From Athripsodes cinereus (Eukaryota; Arthropoda; Insecta; Trichoptera; Leptoceridae), in the NCBI GenBank assembly GCA_947579605.1, contig OX388321.1, forward strand, positions 10,195,427 through 10,259,426: a stretch of DNA of 64,000 bases, given 5' to 3'. Shown here one piece after another: positions 22,360-33,394 of this stretch. The notes below the pieces were generated by a model. That model was not told the DNA's origin. It was given only the letters and a program-made list of their open reading frames with translations, and searched no databases. Positions within the stretch are counted from its first letter, which is position 1; the number at the start of each line of letters is the position of its first letter. The position numbers and the translations under genes are program-made.

Positions 22360-22668
22360 TTAGAACACCTTGCTGCAAGAGGCAATCTAGACTATGGGAC
22401 ATGGAAAACCCTAAATCGACTGAGATCTGGTGTAGGAAACTGCCGCGACAATAGAGAACGATTGGGCTTCCTACAGGACGAATCCGGAGCGTGTGACTGT
22501 GGTGCAGCACAGACTATGCCACACTTGTTGGAGTGTCCATTGTGCCCTGTCACTTGCACTATGGAGGATATTTTTGACGCATCTCCACTTGCTGCGCGTT
22601 TTGCGCAGTACTGGAAATCAGTTTGATGGGTTTTTTATCTGGGTTTCGACACGATAAATAAATTAGGA
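22360..22668 (+). pseudogene. Different LINE's C-terminal zinc-knuckle fragment, nested
   Basis: From 22360 to the stop at 22624-22626 the frame reads LAARGNLDYGTWKTLNRLRS, GVGNCRDNRERLGF and ESGACDCGAAQTMPHLLECP, followed by a short UTR to about 22668 and the tail GATAAATAAA. The C-D-C-G...H-x-x-x-x-C knuckle is the C-terminus of another LINE ORF2. The surrounding Jockey-like coding sequence resumes at EGCFPCKWKMASIIPL, so this is an insertion. Confidence 0.75.
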
Positions 22669-23937
22669 GTTTACAAGAAGGATGCTTTCCATGCAAATGG
22701 AAGATGGCTAGTATTATTCCTTTGCATAAATCTGGCAGCAAATCGGACGTTCGTAACTACAGACCAATTTTAATTCCTATTTCATCTATTCAAAAATATT
22801 TGAGGGTATGGTTCGTGAACAAATTACTTTTTTCCTGAAGCCGTATCTTCTTGTAGAGCAGCATGGATTCATGAATGGAAGATCGACAGTAACAAATCTG
22901 ATTTTTTTTCTCAGCTATGGACAATCGTATACAGTTGGATGCCATTTATATCGGCTTTCAAAAGGCATTTGATAAAGTAGAACATCGACTTTTTTCAACT
23001 AAGGTGGATTGAATCATATATATCTGATAGATTGATGACAGTTAAACTTAACGGTTACTCATCTGGCAGTGTCAGTGTTACATCTGGTGTCCCTCAGGGG
23101 TCTTCTTTGGGTCCTTTACTTTTCACGATATTCATAAACAACATAAAAAAGTGCTTTGACCACTCAGAGCTTCTATTATTTGCGGACGATTTAAAAATAT
23201 ACTGTCAAATTCAATTATTGTTTGACTATGAAATGCTTAACGAGGACTTGGAAAGACTACACGAGTACTGTAAAAGAAATAACTTGCACTTGAATCTGGA
23301 GAAGTGTAATCTGATCTCTTTTACCAAAAATAGAAACAAAATTCGATAAATTTACAATATCCATAATCATGATTTAAAAGAAGTAAATAAGATTAGAGAT
23401 TTAGGTGTGGTGTTTGACTCTGAGCTTCACTTTGATGATCACGTGAACAAAATTATCGAAGAAAGCAATAAAATACTGGGATTTATTCTGAGATCTACAA
23501 AGTCATTTAGGTTATATGAATCGTATTTGTACTTGTACTTATCGTTGTTTCGCTCCAAGCTGGAGGACTGTTCCTCTGTATGGAATCCACATTTTAAAAA
23601 ATATGTCGATCAAGTTGAGAGAACTCAGTCTAAATTCATTCGTTTGGTTAGGAAGAGATTGCATTATCCTGTATTTATTAAAGATTTGCCTAAATTGGAA
23701 TTGTGAAGAGTTTTGCTGGATGCATGCAACCTGAGAAAAATATGCTTGTCCGAATACGATGTGCCTAATATTTTAGATAGGATTAACTTTAGAATGCTTC
23801 CTTTAACAAGATCTTGTTTTCCGTTCTACATTAAAAAAAAAACAAAAACGATTGCAGACTCAAGAAACCCTGTTTATAGAATTTTAAAGTGCCAATTACG
23901 TCAGGTTTGTGAGAAAGGAGAGTTGAGGGTAGAATAA

Positions 23938-24335
23938 GATGAAATAAATATAAAAAAATGTATATGTTTGATAAAATGTGAAGTGTTTGGGATAGTATTA
24001 ATTTTTAGACTGTTTTTTAAATTTTTGATTTTTCTTTTTTAAGAGTTTTTTTGTATTGTTATTGCATACATTAGTGAAGTGTGAATGTGTTTGTGCGAAT
24101 GAATGTATTAGGTATGTGTGCGAAATTGGGTGAGCAGCGATTTGTAATAGGAATGGGTGATTGGATGTATTGTGAATTAATACCTATATCATGTGTAAGA
24201 TTTTCTATAATTGTTTTGTGTGTTATTGCTGAAGTATGCACTGTTTCGATGTAAGACTATTGGAATGTTTTTGTCGCTTACATGTTTATATTTATATGTC
24301 TTTCATCTGTTGTGTACCATGTAAATGAAGAAACA
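23938..24335 (+). repeat. 3' UTR of the Jockey-like LINE
   Basis: T/G-rich non-coding sequence after the last coding block, without ORF. The 3' end is not sharply defined; ATGTAAATGAAGAAAC is a possible tail. Confidence 0.5.
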
Positions 24336-24462
24336 AATCAGTAATTCGGTGAAAGTACCGGATACTTACCCGGTACATTGTGGAAAAAGGTACTGCAAGA
24401 AAATATTCTTTAAGAAAACCGAGGAGTTTTGGAATATTTCAAATTCCTATACCATTTTCGAG

Positions 24463-24540
24463 TCAATATTCGCATTCGCATTCGCATTCGCGAATGTCGG
24501 CATGAAATATTCGCATTCGCATTCGCATTCGCGAATATCC
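24463..24540. repeat. (CATTCG)n sub-terminal tract, right
   Basis: Two blocks of GCATTC units flank CGCGAATGTCGGCATGAAAT, mirroring the left tract of the hAT element. Confidence 0.85.
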
Positions 24541-24678
24541 AAAATCAGACATTCGTTACATCACTAATATAAACGTAAGTATAATTATTATATTTAGTAA
24601 TTCACTTGTCTTCAATTTGTCATTCAAAGTATTTAATCCATGAAGGTATTGTTTTCTAAAAAAATATTTAACATCTAA

Positions 24679-24990
24679 CACTATACTATACTATACTATA
24701 CCCTCACGCCGTGTCCCAAGTGGGGTAGGCTGAGAGAACGGAACGCCAAACAGATCTATAAGACATCACACCGTTCATTCATCGTAAAATCATTCCTTTC
24801 GTTCGCACTAAGCTTTTCATTCACAGTTTTTACATTCGTCAGTCTTTCTCACCATCCCTCCTCTCACATTCAAAACTCCCACCCTGCATTCCGCTCTCCT
24901 CTTTGTGCCCTTCACCCACTTTGACGCGGCATGATGGGTGGCAAGCCTCATCGCTGCCATATGCGTCAAAGCGTACTACCTATGGTCTTA
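24679..24990 (-). mobile_element. Internally deleted RTE-type LINE derivative
   Basis: On the minus strand it starts GGCAGCGATGAGGCTTGCCA CCCATC, matching the front of repeat C. It then has an ORF start reading RVGVLNVRGGMVRKTDEC, resembling the first residues of a LINE APE endonuclease. It jumps to AGATCTGTTTGGCGTTCCGT and CTACCCCACTTGGGACACGG, the LINE 3' end, with a (TATAG)n tail. Everything between is absent. It links repeat C to the RTE-type LINE family. Confidence 0.65.
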
Positions 24991-25010
24991 AATATTTGAT
25001 TTAGCGATAA

Positions 25011-25100
25011 GAAACGCCACCTATTCTGAATGTGTTGGTTTTTTCTTAGCACGGAAAAGGAAACCTCAATGTTTACACGAAGTTAGTATAGGTATTGACT
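25011..25100 (+). repeat. Repeat C fragment
   Basis: TTTAGCGATAAGAAACGCCA, CTATTCTGAATGTGTTGG and AGCACGGAAAAGG follow family order but the 3' end is lost. Confidence 0.5.
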
Positions 25101-25298
25101 AATGGTGTAGAAAGAGATAACTATTTAATATCGGCTCATTAAAGACTTAATATTTCAAATGCTTTGATATCGTTGTCAGTATTGTGTGAAAAAGAGAGAA
25201 TTGAAAATGTTGCGAGAAATATTTTTAAATGATCAAAAACGCTTGTTATTAATAATCGTAAGCTTAGCATTCAATGAACGAGATTAGAGAACGCACAA

Positions 25299-25600
25299 AT
25301 GTTTTAGAAGGGTTTTGGATGTTAGGTGGATGAGCATGTCACAAATGATTTTGTAATCTCTGTAGATAATATAGGTACCTACAGGAGAGACCACGGTTCT
25401 GATTGGGTCACCTTTTGAGAATGATCAGTGATAATTGGCCGAAAAGAGCTCTATTTTTTGACCCACAAGGGTTCCGATGACCCGAGTGTCCGTCTTTCAC
25501 AATACACTGTTCATTTGACAACAACATCAGAACACTAGGAATTTCGTGGGAAAAGGTGACTCAATTGGCGGAGGAGACTGGTTTCTGCCATGAGAGTTTC
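25299..25600 (+). pseudogene. Decayed LINE C-terminus (same family as 60507)
   Basis: TAGAAGGGTTTTGGATGTTA, GGGTCACCTTTTGAGAATGA, GGGTTCCGATGACCCGAGTG TCCG and TTCGTGGGAAAAGGTGACTC AATTGGCGGAGGAGA match the element at 60660-60960 base by base with many changes. Frames are broken. Confidence 0.7.
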
Positions 25601-27489
25601 ATAATAATTTATAATAAATTCTCTTGATTGATGTAAAAATACGCTTGATATTTACAGTATATGAAAACAGTAGGTACAATGAAGAAGGTACATCGTAAGT
25701 TAGTACTTACTTACCTAATGATTCATCTGTACTGTCAAGTAAATTAATAATTTAATTAGCAAATTATAAATGTAACGTAATAATATTATCACTGTTTGTA
25801 CGAGAGAATATTCTCAGTGTCGGTCGCTTCGCCTACATTTTACTTGTATTCTGTGCACTGATAAGGCTACAAGACAAAGTAGTATCGAAGCCACGTTAAC
25901 TGATAACCGAAACAGAATTTTGGCCAGTGAACGAAAACTCTTATTATAATTTATTTTGTCCATCTACGAATCGGGCCCAAACCCAATTTAACAGAAAAAA
26001 ACTCTAAATGTCATAACTCATAGGAAGAAGATTATATTATGTTTTCATTGGATTTTCTATTCTTATTTTATTTATTTTGAAAATAAAATTATCATTTTAA
26101 AGAGTGAGGCATTATTTATTTAGAATAAATTTTGTGATAATGGGCCATCAATATGTAAATGATTGTAGTACACATTATATCGCTGAATATCCACTTAAAA
26201 TATTCGAACATGAATGAAAGATTAAGTCGGAAGCAACCATTTTTTAATTAAAATCAGTACCAAAATCGATGAACGTGTTAACATATTTTCGACCGAAACT
26301 CATCAAAACAGGTTTTCGGTTTGCATCTGGGATGAACGCTGTGGTATTTATTTCACTCATGTATATACATTGTTCTGCATAAGTTGCGGTCTGGAAAATG
26401 TATCTAATCCTGTAGAAGTTGTGTGAAGTTTATAACACCGTACTAAATAGGTACCTACACATTTACTTATTTTATATCTAGTACATGGTGATAATTTTTG
26501 TCTACGTGCATATTTTGTACAAAAGCATTATGCAATGTAAATTTTGTAGAATAAGGATTAAAGTTATTGTATTTCCTCTATTAGATACACCGTTCGTGGT
26601 TCTTATGACAAAAATACAATAAAAGCTTTAGGAAAAAAACGCACAATTGGTTCAAAGTCGCTTTAAATGGGAAGGTACATAGTAGCATTTTTTGTAAATA
26701 CGTGAAGAGTAAATAAAGATTTACATATTTTGAAATTATATATTGAACTCCAAACTGAAACTTTCGTTATTCAAATTTTACAACCCATAATGATTCTGTC
26801 TTGACAGTGCAAGAAAAATATCTCTTCATTTATAATTACAAAACTGTGAAAAGTTCAAAACAGTATTCAAAACATCTAATAACATGTAATTTCATTCTGT
26901 CATATTATTTTCTTAAACATACGGATTCTCTTTGTACTTTAAGACAATGAGTATACATTTATTTAGATGGAGATATCTTATCTTAACTTATAAAATATTC
27001 AGCGTTTATGGAATGAGATTTTATAATCAAACTAATGACACTATTCAATTTGTATCGAAATTTCATATAAACTCACTGAGACATTGAAAATGTGATTCCA
27101 TATAATACCTCGTTTAGGAATTCTTACAATTCATTATTATATTATATGATCGTTATACTTACATGTTTGTTTCAATTTAATAAGATAGTTTCTAAGAAAG
27201 TATTAGAGAAATAAGCTTCTAAAATAATGGATTTTCTAGTTCAATAATAAATGAAATTGATAAAAGAATAAGCGAAAAGTTGGCAGAAAAGATTTGAGAC
27301 AATGATGTACCCAATATTAAATATCTTGTGACAGCAGAAAGATTTGATCATATTATGTGTAACACATAGTAAGTATGAAAGGAGTATTTTATTTTTTTAC
27401 GTACCTACTGTAATTTGTTATCCCTGACTAAATCAAAAGTAACAACTTATATTATTATGACACCGTTTACTGTGACCATCTTAAAAGCA
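25601..27489. other. AT-rich intergenic stretch
   Basis: Nearly 1.9 kb with no ORF above chance and no recognised repeat. This is one of the longest repeat-free stretches in the window. Confidence 0.5.
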
Positions 27490-27740
27490 CTGTGACTTCT
27501 TCTGAACCTAAGTGTGGTAGTATACTGATTCTCTTTCAATTCAGCGGGAAATCTGTTCCAGACAGTTGGCGTGACAAATCTGAAGCTATTTTCTACAAAT
27601 TTGGAGGTATTGGGTTTCCAAGTTTTTTTTTTTGTTTTTTTTTTTTACAAATTTGGAGGTATTGGGTTCTACGAGTTTGTTGACAACAGTAGGTAGAAGC
27701 TAAGCGTAGTGGTTGCCTCTGAGTTTCCGTGGGTGCCGTG
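27490..27740 (-). pseudogene. Decayed L2-type LINE C-terminus
   Basis: TCTGTTCCAGACAGTTGGCG, AATCTGAAGCTATTTTCTAC, GGTATTGGGTTCTACGAGTT TGTTGACAACAG and GTGGTTGCCTCTGAGTTTCC align to 28830-28980 of the intact L2 nearby, in the same orientation. It is interrupted by the poly(T) insertion at 27617-27645. Confidence 0.75.
27594..27668. mobile_element. Minimal retro-insertion: 29 bases of mostly poly(T) with 23-bp duplication
   Basis: TACAAATTTGGAGGTATTGG (first 20 of 23 bases) occurs at 27594-27616 and again exactly at 27646-27668. Between them is TCCAAG followed by T11-G-T11. This looks like target-primed integration of almost nothing but a poly(A) tail on the minus strand. Confidence 0.8.
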
Positions 27741-27744
27741 TAAC

Positions 27745-27796
27745 CCTGAAATAAGATAATATATGTATAAGGAATATATATTATTATCTTATTTCA
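27745..27796. repeat. Perfect-arm AT hairpin
   Basis: CTGAAATAAGATAATATA and TATATTATTATCTTATTTCAG face each other around GTATAAGGAA, with one bulge. Directly adjoins the L2 relic. Function unknown. Confidence 0.6.
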
Positions 27797-27799
27797 GCC

Positions 27800-28577
27800 C
27801 TAGAACAGGTCTCACCTAGTTGGGTAATCCACTATATTGTGTAAAAAAATCATGTATTTATATTATGATGAAATATGGAACAATGATTATTTCTGTTTAT
27901 GCATAAGATGTTAGCCGAATATAACCTTTGCAAAAGTAGTTATTCCTTGTTTTTTAGTATGGCTTATAGTTTCTAAACTTATTCAGGTTTAGCTATATGC
28001 TACTTTCTAACATCTGGATTTTTCTTTCGACATTTTTTAAAATACATAGTTATGAATTGGAACATGAAAGTAATTAAAACGATAAATAAACGATTGAATT
28101 AATACCAAATAAATAGAATTATTTATTCACATTTTAATGGTTGTTTGATGTGAAATTATGAATACTTGGAATTTTTAATAATAATTTCATAAAATCTTGT
28201 TTTTTTTTATTTTTTATTTTATTAATACAAACAAACAGCTTTTACATTTTTTATAGTACAACTTAAATATTACATTTTTCACAAGCCAGTGAAGAAATTA
28301 TTTCAACGAATTCGTAACCCACATTTAAATTTCAATAATTGATCGATTGAACTTTGTAAAAGATATTCAACACGATCCTTAGTGGGAGTAAATATGAAAA
28401 AAAACAATTATCATTTTTATTTAGACCTATTTCCCCGGGCAAAATTTCAGCGGTGCTAAATTGAACAAATTAGACCTCGCGAAAATTATGAGTTGCGGAT
28501 TCAAATGCCGTCTGGAGAACTATGAAATTAGGTGAAGTTGCCTATTTGAAAACTCAAACGGATCACGTTTTGCCTTA
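27800..28577. other. AT-rich stretch with a retroelement 3' scrap
   Basis: A T-rich run at 28201-28225 followed by ACAAACAAACAGCTTTTACA resembles a minus-strand LINE 3' end. Nothing else was seen. Confidence 0.4.
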
Positions 28578-31500
28578 AATGAAAATATTTATTATGTAAT
28601 TTGAAACAAGTGTTTCTTTCTACTATAGATTATTGATTCCGAGAGAGACGTCTTTCGACTTATCAGGTCATTATTACATTATTGATTGGTAATAATAATA
28701 ATAATAAAGACAATTTATATTTGGCGCCGTTTAATGATCCGTGACCATCTCAAGGGCGCCATGACTTTTCTTGAAAAGCAGTGTTTTCAGCTTACTCCTG
28801 AACGTTGCAGTGGGCTGGTTCTTTCTTAAATCCGCTGGTAATCGGTTCCAGGCAGTTGGCCCCGCAACGCTAAAGCTCCTCTCTGCGAATTTGGAAGTGT
28901 TTGCCCTGTTGGGCTCCACAAGCTTGTTTACAGCGGTGGAAGCTGATCGCAGTGGTCGCCTCAGAGTTTCGTCGAGGGGACATAGCTCAGCGAGGCATAG
29001 AGGTGCTGTGCCGTTCAAGGCTTTGTGGACCGTGAGGCACAGCTTGAACTCTACTCTCTCTGGGACTCTAAGCCAGTGTAGCTCCTTAAGCAGTGGTGTG
29101 ATGTGGCAGCGCTTGTTCTCTCTATAGATGGTCCTGGCAGCAGCATTAAAGGCCATTTGGAGACGATTCAGAAGGATCTGGGGCAGTCCTGTACATATGA
29201 TGTTACAATAGTCTAGACGGGAGACGACGAAGGCGGCGACTAGACTCTTAACCGCGTCTACAGATAAGTGTCTTGATACTAGGTACAGTTGGCGAATATG
29301 AAAGAAAGCTGTGCTCACTGTCTTTGACACTTGAGCCTCCATAGAGAGTGCTCCATCCAGTAGGACGCCGAGAACAGATATGGTGCGCGATGGTGTTATA
29401 TCAGTGCCGGAGACAGAGATCGGTTTGGTGTCTAAGAGATGTTGCCGTCCAGGAGAGGCGACCCACATAAATTCTGTCTTAGTTGGATTCAATTTAAGAC
29501 GTCTCTGGGCCATTAAGTTCGAGAGTTTTGCCACACACTGGACAGTGGTAGCTACCAAGTTGTCTCTTTGATCCGGGCTACAGAAGCCTACGAGGACACG
29601 ATCGTCAGCGTATGCATAGTTTCGCAGGCCACACTCTTCCAGCAGGCGATCAATGCATCCTATGTATAATATGAAAAGTACTGGACCCAGAACCGATCCT
29701 TGTGGAACTCCTTGAGTTACGATATCTTCATCAGTTGAGCCAGATTCGACCCTTACAGACCACCTTCTATTGGTCAGGTAGGAGCGTAGCCATTCTAAGA
29801 CGGTGCCGTTAAGATTGTATTCGATCTCCAGACATTGAAGGAGCATTTCATGTTCTACGGTGTCGAAGGCGGCGCTCATGTCAAGGACCGTTACCAGACC
29901 GATGTTTCCTGATGCAACGCCCGCAATCAAGTCAGATGTCAGTCTTGTGAGGGCGGATTCGGTGGAGTGGTGTTTTCTGTATGCGAATTGGTGCTTTTGA
30001 TACAAATCGTTACTCTCAAGGTAGGCTGTAAGCTGGGACGCTATGACTCGCTCAAGCACCTTGGATAGAAATGGAAGATTAGAGATTGGTCGGTAGTTGG
30101 TTGCGTCGTCGGCATCAAGTGTTCTTTTTTTGAGTAAAGGAATGACATGCGACACTTTCCAAAGTGACGGCACAGTTCCGCGCGTCAAAGAAAGATTGAA
30201 TATACGTAAAATTAGTGGCAAGAGGAGGTCAAGATTTTTCTTTAACAATTGTGTGGGTACAGGATCAAGCTGACATTGCTTGTTGGGAGAATTTCCTATG
30301 GCTTTTCTGAGCTCTGTTTCAGATGCAGGTGTGAAAGTACTTAGATTATTGGAGCACGTTGTTGGAAGTGTGACCACGGTGTTGTGCTTTGGAAGGGATG
30401 CAGAAATCTCGTCGAGCTTCGTCTGGAATGCAGTCTTAAACTGATCAGCTCTCAAGTTTGTAGGCGTCGTAGATTTTTCCGTCTCCATGATTCCTTGTAG
30501 GTCTTGCCAAAGCTTCCTTGGATTATCTTTGTTGATGTTTATTCGCTCTCTCCAGAACCTAGACTTCACTTCCTCGATGAGTTTTCGGTATGTCCTTTGG
30601 GCGGAGGTCCAGGTGCTCCTAGACTCAGGTGTTCTTTGACGCCTATAGACTCTTTCAAGCTTGCGGACTTTGGCCTTTTCAGCTCTACACTCAGAGTTGA
30701 ACCACAGCTGTCGAGGGTTATGAACTCTGACAGTTTTTGATGTAAATGGTGCAAGTTCATTCAAGATGTCATGAAGCGTAGAGTTATACTGTTCTACAAG
30801 GTTATCTATGTCGTCGTTGGCATGAATGACATCAGAACATAATACCGAGCTCTGCAAGCGAGTTCGGAATGCATCAGGACAAAGATCTTGCCATTGTCTT
30901 GAGGTGATAGTTGTATAGAGAGGCGGTGGAATAGTGACATGAAACCCTGAGACAAGAAGTCGGTGGTCCGAGAGTCCCACATCAAGGACTGCGGTTGATG
31001 ACGGAACAAAGTCCGTGCGTGTGATCAGTAAGTCGAGGATTCCTCCGGCATCGTGGGTAGAAGATGTAATATTCTGTGTGAGGCCGTGATCCTCCAGTAA
31101 TTTAACAAATTTCTTTGCGTGGACGTCGTTCTGTTTTTCTACGTGGATGTTAAAATCTCCCGTCAGTATGACTGGTATTGCAAAACGAGATGTGAGGTTC
31201 AGGATGGTAGTGACCTCGGTAAAAAAGTCAGACGTGGGTGAGCAAGTACCGGGTCTGTATATGGTGAGAATTATGAATGATGTACCGTCGAGAGTTAGCT
31301 TGCAGCCAACATACTCAAAAGTACTGTATGTTCCAAAGGAGGCTATATTGGATATGCGTAATTCTGGTTTACAGACGATGGCAACTCCGCCATGGTTGGT
31401 TTTCAGTGAGCGATCAGATTCTGGGTTGCGGGGTCTGGCCTTGTCCAATACTGTGTATCCATGATTGCGGAGAGTTTTGATTGCAATCGACTCCGAACTG

Positions 31501-31682
31501 TCGTGCCATGTTTCGTTTAGTGTTAGGAAGTGCAAGTCATGTCCTGATGTCATAATGACCTGATAAGTCGAAAGACGTCTCTCTCGGAATCAATAATCTA
31601 TAGCAGAAAGAAACACTTGTTTCAAATAACATAATTATGGAATTCTACTACATGTGCACCGACACAATTAATGAAAATATTT
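28578..31682. mobile_element. PLE-like hairpin insert split by an L2 LINE
   Basis: AATGAAAATATTT is duplicated exactly at 28578-28590 and 31670-31682 (13 bp). Inside, the left arm (GATTATTGATTCCGAGAGAG then ACGTCTTTCGACTTATCAGG, to about 28667) pairs with the right arm (about 31556-31625). The right arm extends further to GTGCACCGACACAATT, as in the other copies. The minus strand of the left arm carries TGACCTGATAAGTCGAAAGA CGTC, hammerhead-like. The whole L2 element sits in the loop. Confidence 0.75.
28693..31553 (-). CDS. L2/CR1-type LINE ORF2: endonuclease plus reverse transcriptase
   Basis: Coding runs from the ATG at 31553 down to 28731 (940 codons, no stops); the span includes the (ATT)n tail to about 28693. 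N-terminal APE endonuclease: LNETW (12-16), GDFNIH (132-137), ILDLLITR and GLSDHRLL (193-200). Reverse transcriptase: NYRPISNLPFLSKVLERVI, HQFAYRKHHSTESAL, LDMSAAFD (D558), GVPQGSVLGP (615-624) and YADD (D650, D651). The C-terminus has SRLDYCN, LLKELHWLRV, FKLCLTVHKALNGTAP and GPTAWNRLPADLR, as in L2/CR1. The ORF lacks the first beta-strand of the endonuclease and any ORF1, and starts right at the PLE arm, so the copy is slightly 5'-truncated. All catalytic residues looked for are present, so it inserted recently. Confidence 0.9.
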
Positions 31683-31689
31683 GTAATAG

Positions 31690-32335
31690 TAATTAGCTTT
31701 TAAAAATTAAAAAGACAAAATTCTATGAAAACATAACATTTTATACTTGTACATATTATTATGTATTCTTACAATAGTTCCAAGTATTTTAGATAAGCAA
31801 GTATAAAACATTGTGGCCATGTTATCTTTTATTATCAAAGTTACCACTGATTAAATTTATACTAAATCCACAATTAAGCATTGATTATCTCAGATAAGAT
31901 GTTTTATAGATTAAAGACTTGTCTGCCCTTGCGGCGGTAAGAATGTCTTACATAAAAAATGAATTACATAATTACTAAGAACTGCAATTTATAATGTAGG
32001 TAATAATCTTAAGATAAAATGGATTTTATTGGTCGCCGCCTTTGAAATATTGCGATCAAATCGTAGATTAATCTATCTTTAATTCTTTGTTGTTCACAGT
32101 ATATAAGATTGGTTTGTGATCAGATTAACATTCCTTTTCCATTCTTTTCTACCACCTATCAGTTTTTCAAACTCACAATGCTTGATACAGTGTATGTTTT
32201 TTGTGGTTTTGTCCATAAGTTTAGTTGTTATTTCACCAACCTCTGTAATTCTAGGCTTTAGGGCATGCTCTTAGCGATCGTAATGTGCAGACTTGGGTGC
32301 ATGAAATCCTGGATGCACCTACTTATTATGCAATC
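31690..32335. other. AT-rich intergenic stretch
   Basis: Nothing supportable was seen. Confidence 0.5.
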
Positions 32336-32339
32336 ATAT

Positions 32340-32530
32340 TAATTTCAAATATTTCAAGGTTTTCGATGGTCGAGAATCTAGATGATCGTTTTTGACAATT
32401 TACCTACTTTTACTTTGACAACGATATCGGAAAATGGATGGAATTTCATGGAAAGAGTTGAGCCAATTGATGCAGAATCGCTCTGAACAAAAGGAGCTAG
32501 TATCTTAGAGGAGCATTAGAGGGCGAAAGC
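32340..32530 (+). pseudogene. Heavily decayed LINE C-terminus
   Basis: TTTGACAACGATATCGGAAA, GGAATTTCATGGAAAGAGTT, GAGCCAATTGATGCAGAATC GCTCTGAA and GAGGAGCATTAGAGGGCG match the end of the LINE at 60880-61010. No readable frame. Confidence 0.65.
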
Positions 32531-32754
32531 AGAATAACTCAAAAACAAATGCTGGAGCGCGGTTTCATCTATCACTTTACAACCTTGTGCCGCGGCCTTC
32601 TACATTATTAGCAGATATGGTAGAGTAGCAATAATTTCCATTACCTATTAAGCATCTAACAATGCATTGTACCTAATTGGTAATAAAATACCTAATAATG
32701 TCAATTTCAACGTTGTGGAGTCGTCAGTAAAATCATGTTTGCACTCTAATATGT

Positions 32755-33299
32755 CGATGGTTTAAAGCACAGAAGACACATGTCCACATTTGACAGTTTA
32801 GAGAAAACAGGTTTTGAAAGTTTGAGATTCTTAATTAATTCACTTACTTCAAATTAATGCAGAAGATGTTGAAAATCATAACCTTTGTTCTTTTTTAATG
32901 TCATTTATTACTTATTTTTTACTATATTTTTAACCAGAATGCCAAGAATTAGCATTTTTAGATGATGGTCATGGACATGTGTTTGGAAGTGTGATGGAAG
33001 TGCCACTCACGGCGACTTTTGGGATGCGTTTATGCGTGCACAGATGACACATGTCCGTCCTAAATGTACATGTGTTTTTTAGAATCTTCATATCTTATGT
33101 GACATGTTACATCTGTGCACAAAACAAAGTGAATTTGTGGACATGTGACATTTGGTTTTTACTAAATATTTCAATAATGATATTAAGATTGTTGGTAATA
33201 TTTAATCAGGAAATAGATGGTGTTGCAACCGATCTTGTACATGTATTAACTCATTTTACCTAAAAAGTGGACATGTGTCTTCTGTGCTTTAAACCATCG
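32755..33299. mobile_element. 545-bp MITE with perfect 33-bp TIRs
   Basis: CGATGGTTTAAAGCACAGAA (32755 onward) and its complement ending at 33299 are identical for 33 bases. ATGT lies directly outside both ends (32751-32754 and 33300-33303), a possible 4-bp duplication. The interior repeats ACATGT/ACATGTCC about eight times and has no family-like ORF (the 70-codon ORF at 33051 is probably chance). It therefore depends on another element's transposase; superfamily unknown. Confidence 0.8.
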
Positions 33300-33394
33300 A
33301 TGTATTTGCTTTGTTAAGCGAAACCAATCGATTTTAATTTTTTTATTTCCTTCTTCCTCATTATAAAAATAATTTTGTCCCCTTTTTCCATTTA

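Larger units (their letters stand above)
20646..23937 (+). pseudogene. Jockey-like LINE, broken by frameshifts and insertions
   Basis: Successive pieces in different frames give a LINE ORF2. The start KVFSQNFRGLKTKSEEFRAN with LTEAWL is an APE endonuclease N-terminus. Next come QVILDLVLSTIPCSV and DSHYPSLLIDYE (endonuclease C-terminus), then a linker with DETKGVGPDGLAP (RT motif 0-1). KMASIIPLHKSGSKSDVRNY, GVPQGSSLGPLLFTIFIN and LLLFADDLKIY supply RT catalytic blocks (FADD replaces YADD), and RSKLEDCSSVWNPHF and the thumb follow. A SINE (21275-21482) and a LINE fragment (22360-22668) interrupt it. Multiple frameshifts make it inactive; it is older than its inserts. Confidence 0.85.
18281..24574. 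mobile_element. hAT element with exact 8-bp duplication, filled by LINEs
   Basis: ATATAAAC is duplicated exactly at 18281-18288 and 24567-24574. Between them, TAGTGATGTAACGAAT (18289-18304) and its perfect complement (24551-24566) form 16-bp TIRs. Both are hAT hallmarks. Sub-terminal tracts of CATTCGCATTCGC lie just inside each end. The 6.28-kb interior is almost all later insertions: an RTE-type LINE, a Jockey-like LINE, a SINE-B and another LINE fragment. Subtracting these leaves only a few hundred bases, so the host hAT was a non-autonomous element and no hAT transposase is visible. Confidence 0.9.

Noticed and set aside
28771..29127. 118-codon plus-strand ORF
   Set aside because: Antisense shadow of the L2 ORF.
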